Positions 56,301-64,000 of a stretch of 64,000 nt of DNA are shown here, piece by piece (within the stretch, counting starts at the first letter, position 1; the number at the start of each line of letters is the position of its first letter). The DNA is from Pleodorina starrii (Eukaryota > Chlorophyta > Chlorophyceae > Chlamydomonadales > Volvocaceae), in contig BRXU01000019.1 in NCBI GenBank assembly GCA_030267565.1, forward strand, positions 2,530,501-2,594,500, given 5' to 3'. A model generated the notes under the pieces. It saw only the letters and a program-made list of their open reading frames with translations. It made no database searches and was not told the DNA's origin. Position numbers and translations under genes: made by a program.

Positions 56301-59300
56301 CCGACTCCAGGGGGGGAGCTATCCGCTCCGACTCTGCCCCCGGGCCGAAGCGAAGGGAGTCGTCGGCGGCGCGGCCGGGCAGATGTACGGACGCGGCGCC
56401 GGCGTCGTACGGCAAGGAGCCGCCGGGGAGTACGGCGCCTGGAGGCGGTACGACCATGTCCATTGACATGCGGCGGTAGCGACGCGGCGCGGCGGCGGCG
56501 GCGGCGCCGCCGACGGCGGCGGCGGGGTCGGCGGCGGTGGCGGCGGCGGCGGCGGGGAGGGGGTTGAAGGCTGTGAAGGTGTCGAAGTCGCCGTCCTCAC
56601 TGGTATCGGCGCTGATGGCGGCGGCGGCGCCGCCGCCGCCGCCGTCGGCGGCGGCGGTGGCATCTTTGCCACCTGTGCCACCGCCGCTGTTGGTTGCGGG
56701 TGAAAGGAACGACGAGGAGAGGTTAACCGGGGGAGGGAGAGGGGGAGAGAGAGAATGGTGTGTGGGGGCACGATCCGGTTGCGTTGGTGGGTCATGCGGC
56801 ATGCTTCGGGACAAGGATGGTGGCGGCGGTGGCGGTGGTGGCGGTGGTAGATGTTTTGACGAAAGCCGGTGTGAAGCGCAAGGGGGGGGGGCACAAACCG
56901 GGAGGAAATGACGTGGCTACACGCTACAGCACTTCAGGGTGGGGTTTTATTTGGGTTTTAGGGTTTTAGGGTTTTCATGTATTAATTCATGCGCTCATCC
57001 ACCCCGGGTGGGTAGGTGGGTCCACTCACCCGTCCCCCGCGCCGTCCTCGTCCTCGCCGTCCTCGTCGTCACTGTCCTGAAGATCGTACGGCAATGTAAG
57101 GCAGTACGGCACTTTCGTCAGCATACAGCCACACACAACGCGACATAGGCGAGCCGCCCAACCCTGACTTTGCGATTCGCGCCTCTTCACACATTTGGCG
57201 CCGCGTTCGGTGATAAAACATTTCAAAGCATTTTGGGGAAGGGGGCTGGCCAGCGCGCGAGTGGGCGGCGAGGCGAGTGCGCGGCAAGGCAAGACGAGGT
57301 GTGGTGTGGCGGGGTAGGGGGCATCCCCCCCTTCCCCCCGGCAATGACGGCAATGCGGCATCTTCGGCAGCCAGAGGCAAAACAGGGGGCAGCAAAAACC
57401 CTAAAACCCCAAAAGACCACACGACCCAAGAGTCAAGCGGGCAGCGCCCCCTCACCTCCAGCACCACCACTGGCTTGGTGGCAAGCACCCGCAACATAGG
57501 GCCCGGCACCGCCAAACCCGTCAGCAACCCGCCGGAGCGAACACGCTCCACCGCCCGCAGCAAAAACACGCCGTACAGGATGGCCGCCAGCTGCACCCCG
57601 GCGGCCTCCACCACCAACATGATGATCATGGCTGATTATTTATTGGGGGGAGAAAGGGGGGAAGGGGGGAAGTGGAAGGAGATGTGTGTGTTTTGTTGGG
57701 GTTGTGTGTGTGCGTATTTGTGTGGGGGGAGGTATCCACGTATAGGGGGAGGGGGCGCAGAGGGGGAATGGTGTTTTTTGATTTGGGTGGGGAGGGCGGG
57801 GGCGGGGGGAAGGGATGGTTCAAGAGAAATGGTCTAACAGACCCATGGGTCACAAGCTCCGGGGGGCAGTGACCCGACCCATGGGTCACAAGCTCCGGGG
57901 GGCGGTGACCCGACCCATGGGTCACAAGCTCCGGGGGGCGGTGACCCGACCCATGGGTCACAAGCTCCGAGGGCCGGTGACCCGACCCATGGGTCACAAG
58001 CTCCCGGGGGGGGCGGTGACCCGACCCATGGGTCACAAGCTCCTCTCTGACAGCCCACCCACCCACCCGCTCACCCCCCCCAAAACATGTTTAGGCAACC
58101 CTCTAACCCACACTCCGCGACTCACATACCACCACAACCACACAACCACACACGATTCCTCCATCCCAACCCACACTCTCCCATCTCCCGCCCTCCCTCA
58201 CGCACACACACACACACCTCCCCCCACCCCACCCCCTACGCCCCCTCCCCCCCTTTCCCCCCTCCCCTCCCCCAAACACACCCACACCCACACCCACACA
58301 AACACACAAACACACACACCCCTCCCCGCCCCCCCCCCGCCCCCCCTCCTCACCTGTCTGCACCTTGGTCACTTGCTCCCACGCATAGTTGACCAGATAG
58401 TCCAGACTGCCCGTGTAGCCCCGGAACACCGCCCAGGGGCCATTGGCCACCACGAACTTGTAGGAGCGGAGGTCGCTACAGGGAGGGAGGGCAGGGAGGA
58501 CAGGGAGGGCAGGGAGGGCAAGTTAGGGTGGGCAGGCGGGCAGGCGGGTGTGGCAAGAGGCAATAGAAGACAGGCCTGCATAATGTCTGCCCTGTGTGGC
58601 AGGGTGCGCAGGCTCTGGCACACACACACACACACATATACACACGCACACACACACACACACACACACGGGCAACGAAGCAGACCAGCGGACCAGCAGA
58701 TCAATACAAAGTATACGCGGGACCCCCCCCCCCGCTGACTCACGCGATGCGCCCCTGCAGTCGCTCCCCCCAGTACAGAATCTCCCGGGCGGTGGCGATG
58801 AAGCGATTGCCCATCTGCCACACTCCCCCCGTCTCGTTCACCCAGGTAGACGCCTGCGTGTCAAAGTAAGTCTGTAGGGGCACACGTGGGCACACGCGGG
58901 TACAGTACGGCAAGGTAATGTACGGCGCAGTACGACAAGTACGGCAAGACCACCCACACCGACCCATTGCGATCTGGATCCCATGCCGGTCCATACCGTA
59001 CTCTCCCTCCCTCCCACCAACCCGAAACCAACAACCCACCCACCTGCATCCGTCCACCCACCCACTCACCCGCCCAGAACCCACCCGCCCAGAACCCATC
59101 CGCCCAGAACCCGCCCCCCGTCCCTCCCCTCCCCTCCCCCCTCCCCTTCCCCCCCCACCTTGTACGTGGCTGTGTCGCTGGTCCAAAGATAGAAGGCGGT
59201 TGGTTCCTTCATTTTGCGTGGAACAGATCCGGAGCCCAAATAGGTCGACTGGTGATACGCCTCCAAGTCGTCAAGAGCCACTCGCAGGTCGGACAGACTG

Positions 59301-62300
59301 GCCGCCAGGGGCACCTCACACACACTGACGGGCGCTATCCCGGGGCGGCTGCAAAACTCCGAAACCACAATCTTGACGGTGGCGAGCTGACATCGGTCGG
59401 CGGCCAGGGCCAGGCGGTGCACCTCGCGCACGTTGCTGGGGAGGGGGGAGAGAGAGAGAGAAGGCGCGCGTGTGTGTGTTTTGGGGAGGTATGTGTATGT
59501 GTGTGTTTGCGTGGGGAGGAGGAAGGGGAGGGGACAAGGGGGGAGGGAAGGGGTGCAAAAACGGGGGGAGTGGAGCTTGTTGTGTGGGTGGGGGTGGGGG
59601 GAGGAGTTTGGAGAAAGCGGGTAAGGGAATGGCGAATGGGAGCCTCAAGAGGCAAGGCTTCAACGGGACTGGTCAGCCAACCGTCAACCAACCAACTAAC
59701 TGATCAACCAGCAGGGGAAGCCAGGCTGTTACGTGTCCCTCCGCCTTTCCCCGGCGCCCCCGCCCTTCCCCCCCTCCCTGTAGCGCACTCACGCGAACTG
59801 GCGGTTGATGATGCTCGTGAGGATGACGTACATCACCACTGCGAAACCACAAGCGCAAGCAGGACAGGACAGGACGGTGTGTGTGTGTTTTGGGGGGGGG
59901 GAGAAAGGGGGGGGGAGGTGGGGAGGCGCACCGGACCTTCGGGATGGCCGTACTGCCAGAAGCGGTACAGGTACCGTAACCAGTCCAGACCAGCCCAGTC
60001 CAGTTTCAACCCCTCCCCCCACTATCATTCCCACCCCCCCCCGATCCCAACCATTTTCAACGCCCTCCCGCCCACTCGGCTTCAATCCCCTCTTTCCCCC
60101 TCCCCCCCATGGATCCCCGGCCCCCCCATACACACACACACACGCTCCCCAAACACACAAACACACCTTCCCGGGCTCCCCCTTCCCCCAGTTGCCCCCT
60201 TCCCCCCTCTCCCCGTTCTCCCCCCCTCTTTCCCCCCCTCCCCTCCTCTCCTCCCCCCCCCCCCCACACAATACACATACCGTACACGCCCATACACACC
60301 GTGTGTGATGAGCATGGCCGCCAACAGGAGCCAGGTGTGGTTGCGCATTCGAGCGAGGGGGGCCGCCAGCTGGGGACCGCTGAAGATCTGGGGGGGAGGA
60401 TGGGGGGAGGGATGGAGGGGGTGGGGGGGTGGGGGGTTTTTAGGGTTTGATTCCTTGTCCCCTGCCCCTTCCGGAGAGCGTCTCTCGCATCACTTCCCGC
60501 CTTCCCTTTCCGCCTTCCATTTCCCGCCTTCTCTTTCCACCTTTCCTTTCCGCCTTCCGCTCTGCCTTTGTTCGCCCCGTTTTTGTCGACCCGAGTCCGT
60601 TTCACCACAAAACGCAGCCGCCCCCCCCTCCGGTCCCGCGCTCTGTTTTCTAAAACCCTAACCACCCCACCACAACACCCCACTCTCCCCACGTCCCCCG
60701 ATCCATCCAAAAGCACCTTGCACAGTCGCTTCAGCAGCCGGGCCCTCCGCGCATCTGCTGCCAGGTCCACATCGATTGCGGAGGAGGCGTCAGTGAAGGT
60801 GGGTCCAAGTCCCTGACTGGTGGCCTCGTCGTCACCCTGGCTGCTGGCGCCGTCGTTGTCTGGGGGCGTGGGGTTCAGAAGGGGGGGTTCAGGTGGGGGG
60901 GTTCAGAGGGGGGGAGGGTGAGAGGAAAAGGGGGAGGGGGAGATGAGAGGGGGAGGTGAGCTCAACCCCGGTTCGAATCCCGGCACACGCACACCCTTCC
61001 AAAAACCCACCTGACGCACTCCTCTGCTCGGACCCCGGTGTACCAACCAAGTCCTCCAACTTCGTCGCCACCATGCCGCCGCCGCGGCCGCGGCTGCCGC
61101 CGCCGCCGGCGCTGCGGCCCCTGCCGCTGCCCCTGCTGCTGCCGCTGCTGACGTCATCTCCCTCTCCCTCTCCCTCTCCGTCGCTGCCACCCTCCTCGAC
61201 CACCGGCTCCAGACCCAGCTTCTTGCGGCTGTTGTTGCGCCTGTCGGCATTTGTTCTTGTTCGTTAAAACAGTTGACGACAGTTGTTCCTTGTTCGTTGG
61301 CGGTTATTCGTTGTACGACTGACATAACAATTTACGAATGAATAATGAATGAGCAGTTCAATCAAACGCGAAGATGGAGGTAAGCAGTGAGCCAGTCAAG
61401 CTGATGAAGATGATACCGTATTCCAACACAAACACACACACACACATACACACAAACACACAAACACACACCCGGTAGGAGGAGCTATGTAGTCCCCAGG
61501 AGGGGAGGGGTGCGGCTTCGAAGAAACGCCCCCCCGCCAACCCCCCCATTCGCCCCCCACACCCACACCCACACCCACCCGCTCTCAGTTCCGTCATTGC
61601 GGATCATTGCAGTGTCTGATACCCGCATACCCGCCCCTCCCTTCCTCCCTCCCTTTCCCCCTTCCTTCCCCCTCCCTTCCCCCTCCCTTCCCCCTCCCTT
61701 CTCCCTCCCTTCCCCCTCCCTTCTCCCTCCCTTTCCCCCTCCTCACATCATCGATGCCCCCCGATCAGCGAACGCCCAGTGCTGCTGCTGCTGTTGCTGC
61801 CCAAGTCCGCTGTTCGATGCCGTACGACTGCCCAGACCGCCGCCTCCGAAACCGCCCTCCACACTCGCGCTGCCCGCCGTGCCTTCACTCCCCCGCCGAC
61901 GCGGCAGTGAACCCACGCCTCCGAAACCACCTCCGAAACCGCCGCCGCCGCCGGCGCCCGTCGATCCCGTCTCGCCGAGACGACCCGAAGCGGCGCTGGC
62001 GCCGGTTGCGCTGCGCTTGAAGGTGGCGGTGGCAGCGGCGGCGGCAGCGGCGGGGCTGCTGCTGTTGCTGGGTTTGCGGGTGTGTTGGCGGGATACTGGG
62101 GTGGCGTCCCGCTCCGCGGCGGCATCGATGACGCCCGTCATTTGACGCGCGAGGGTTCGAACCCACTGGACTACGAATTCCGACTGGTTGTGGGCCACCT
62201 GAACAATGTGTACGTGTGTTGGTAGTGGTGGGGGTCGGAGAGGTAGGAGGGGTAGGAGGGGTACCGTAGGTGGGTTGGGGTTATGGAAATACAAAAGAGG

Positions 62301-63484
62301 CAAGCTGACAGGCGGACATGAGACTTAAGTGTGAGTGTGCGAGTGACTACGGGAAAAACGGTGCCGGACTAACGGACTAACGGACAAACAAAAAAGCCCA
62401 AAAGAAGGGGTTTGGGATTTTGTATAAATGAGTGCAATGATGCGAAGTCGGCATTGGTCGCCAGTCACCAGCCACCGAACATGAACCATACGATCGCACA
62501 TGGGGTTAGGAGCGGGGTACGAATTGAGGGTTGCCGTACCGTGTCGTACAATGCCGTACTGTGCCGTACCTTGTACAGGTGGTCTGGGTCGGCTTCTTCC
62601 TCCGCGCCGTCGCCGTCGCCGTCACCGTCGCCGTCGCCGCCGCCGCCGCCTCCATCCGCACTGACGCTCGCCTCGCTCTCGCTCCCCCGCCCCCTCCGCC
62701 TCTCGCTGCCGCTCCGCTCGCCTTCACTGCCGCTGTAACGCCCCGGCCACTCATCCTCATCCCCACCCCCACCACCACCACCCCCTGCTTCCGCCTCCCG
62801 AATCTCCGACTCGCCTCTTTCCCTATCCCGGGAACCAGGGGCCTCATCCCGAGCCTTATCCTTAACAGCGGCCCCGACCCCGGACCCCTTCCGCTGCCGC
62901 TGCTGCTCAGCCTCGCCGGCTCCGCCGTCGCCGCTTCCGCCGCCCTCCGACGAGGACTTGTCCAGACTACTCCTCAGAGCCGCCGAGTCCCGCACCTCCC
63001 CCCGCGGCCCGCTGCTGCTCTCCCCCTCCCTGAGTCCCACCGCTGCGGCGTCTCCGTCCTTGTCGCCCCCACGCGCCTCGCCCGGCTGTGCGTCGGTGGC
63101 GGCGGCGGCGTCCTTGCTAGCACCGGTGGCGGCGGCGGCGGCGGCCGCGGTTTCTGAGGCGGTGGCGGCGGCGCGCTGCGCAGCTGTGTCCTTCCCGGCT
63201 GCACCCGTGGCGGTTGGGGCAGTTACGGCGGTTTCGGAGGCGGTGGTGATGTGGCCATCCTTGGCCCTTCCGCCGGGGCCGGGGCCGCCTGACGCGGCGA
63301 CGGGGGCACCGGCGGTGGCGGTGGCGGTGGCGGCGACAGGTGCATTTGGGGCGGCTTGTTGGGCTTGTGTTGGGGCCTTCCCCGCCGGGTGGTTGCTGCT
63401 GAAGCTGTGGTGGTGGTGGTGGTGGTGGCTGTCGTGCATCAGAGCCTCCAGGCCGAGGGCGCGGTAGACGTTGGCGCGTGCGCC
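53396..63484 (-). CDS. TmcB-like multi-pass membrane protein, 17 visible exons (1385 aa), 5' end outside window
   Basis: Exons with consistent phases: 63484-62570, 62198-61747, 61240-61011, 60859-60717, 60387-60300, 59838-59793, 59435-59159, 58871-58744, 58475-58354, 57631-57456, 57076-57030, 56686-56152, 55625-55356, 55051-54914, 54521-54409, 54249-54172, 53795-53396. Membrane segments: TWLLLAAMLITHVVMYVILT, AMIIMLVVEAAGVQLAAILY, LLLWEIALVVIGAVSFV and LLQTILLVVTIVFFLSYAVL. Between TM1 and TM2 lies an extracytosolic region of about 230 residues. After TM2 come VPGPMLRVLATKPVVVLE + DSDDEDGEDED, then VNGKELLPSHRNMMRF, GMQGPLASLNMASHVIYRYT and C-terminal RPYTLAVEREAMRLAGLLSH. These blocks match the tiny macrocysts B-type proteins expanded in volvocine algae, proposed sensors of unknown ligand. 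An Asp/Gly/Ala-rich cytosolic part precedes TM1. Stop TAA is at 53396-53398. Confidence 0.85.
54082..54106. repeat. Interstitial telomere-type repeat (CCCTAAAA)n
   Basis: Three CCCTAAAA octamers in the intron between 54172 and 53795. Further degenerate tracts lie in neighbouring introns at 54838-54892, 56953-56975 (TTTTAGGG orientation), 57395-57408 and 60648-60660. Confidence 0.85.
54541..54680. repeat. GGGAGGGA purine tract
   Basis: About 140 bp of GGGAGGGAGG/GGAGGGAC repeats in the intron between exons 55051-54914 and 54521-54409, followed by TTTCG repeats at 54678-54697. Confidence 0.8.
57840..58046. repeat. 36-bp tandem array with palindromic GACCCATGGGTC core, six copies
   Basis: Copies start at 57840, 57876, 57912, 57948, 57984 and 58023 (the last spacing is 39 bp). 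Each contains the perfect palindrome GACCCATGGGTC followed by ACAAGCTCC and a G-run. The array lies in the TmcB-like intron between exons 58475-58354 and 57631-57456. Confidence 0.95.
58618..58672. repeat. (CA)n microsatellite
   Basis: CACACACA tract with ATATACACACG interruption, in a TmcB-like intron. Confidence 0.9.
61630..61742. repeat. CCCTTCCC pyrimidine tract
   Basis: Tandem CTCCCTTCCC-type repeats. On the coding (minus) strand they are purine-rich GGGAAGGGGGAGG directly after the exon ending at 61747. Confidence 0.85.
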
Positions 63485-63635
63485 CTGCGGGTACAAAGCC
63501 GTACAGTGTGTCGTACCGGTGTCGTACCGGTGCCGTACCGGATGTACGGTTGGGAGCTAGTGGTACAATGAAGAGCTGCCATCCAAGCATTTCTTATGTC
63601 GTACGTCATGGACCGCATTTGCAGTCTGCTCCAAC

Positions 63636-63970
63636 GACCCACGGGTCATAGCGACCCACGGGTCATAGCGACCCACGGGTCATAGCGACCCAAGGGTCAT
63701 AGCGACCCAAGGGTCATAGCGACCCAAGGGTCATAGCGACCCAGGGGTCATTACGACCCAGGGGTCATTTCCGACCCACGGGTCATACCGACCCAGGGGC
63801 CATTTACGACCCACGGGTCATAGTGACCCACGGGTCATACCGACCCCCGGGTCATTACGACCCATGGGTCATAGTGACCCACGGGTCATTACGACCCACG
63901 GGTCATAGTGACCCACGGGTCATTACGACCCACAGGTCCTTAAGGTCCACGGGAATGACCCACGGGTATC
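63636..63970. repeat. 17-bp tandem array with GACCCACGGGTC core, about 19 copies
   Basis: Units of GACCCACGGGTCATAGC and variants (ATTAC, ATACC, ATAGT tails; A, G, C or T at the centre) run almost to the right edge. The core is the same palindrome family as the 57840-58046 array. It lies about 150 bp upstream of the first visible TmcB-like exon, in an intron or 5' flank. Confidence 0.95.
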
Positions 63971-64000
63971 AAGACAGTTATGCCATCAGGGCGCGCCCAC

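Noticed and set aside
60965..60990. tRNA B-box-like GGTTCGAATCCCGGC; similar boxes at 29212 and 62153
   Set aside because: No A box, no acceptor-stem pairing and no anticodon arm around them. The 62153 case lies inside a coding exon.
63636..63970. Possible CRISPR array
   Set aside because: Units are contiguous 17-mers without unique spacers, in a eukaryotic genome. This is a satellite.

Overview
This 64-kb window is nuclear DNA of a volvocine or other chlamydomonadalean green alga. The evidence is consistent: GC-rich coding sequence with Ala/Gly/Gln homopolymers, many short introns with GTGGGT/GTGAGT-type donors and CAG acceptors, abundant CA/GT microsatellites, TGTAA polyadenylation signals, short interstitial TTTTAGGG/TTTAGGG telomere-type repeats, and algal gene families (receiver-linked cyclase, ankyrin-bearing SBP factor, TmcB-like membrane protein). 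Exon maps were built by hand from splice motifs plus reading-phase continuity, so they are predictions.

Layout. 1-2909: last exon (+) of a two-component/nucleotide-cyclase-like protein with a degenerate cyclase domain. 2910-6740: repeat-rich intergenic DNA. 6742-16752: a nested mobile-element cluster. It holds a young LTR element that encodes only a Gag-like protein, an inverted pair of about 480-bp arms with large perfect palindromes between them, and a TIR transposon (112-bp TIRs, 9-bp target duplication) that carries a YqaJ/lambda-exonuclease-like PD-(D/E)XK nuclease. 17.6-20.04 kb: a (+) gene for a coiled-coil, acidic-tract protein. 20.2-25.6 kb: intergenic. About 25.6-30.5 kb: a (-) multi-exon membrane-protein gene of unrecognised family. 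33409-42812: a 13-exon (+) SBP-box/ankyrin transcription factor (2117 aa predicted) of the SPL7/CRR1/SPL1 architecture. 47519-49351: a 6-exon (+) sulfotransferase-like secretory protein. 53396-63484 and beyond: at least 17 exons (-) of a TmcB-like multi-pass membrane protein, 5' end not in the window.

The genes do not form an operon or obvious pathway. Three of them (receiver-cyclase, SBP factor, TmcB-like sensor) are of signalling or regulatory type. The 9.4-kb SBP gene and the 10-kb TmcB-like gene carry repeats in their introns: telomere-like tracts, palindromic GACCCAYGGGTC arrays, and a 44-bp sequence shared between introns of two genes. The best candidate for something undescribed is the nuclease-bearing TIR element at 13858-16743. 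Next are the pol-less Gag LTR element and the paired palindromic arrays in and beside the TmcB-like gene. No tRNA, rRNA or CRISPR array was found.
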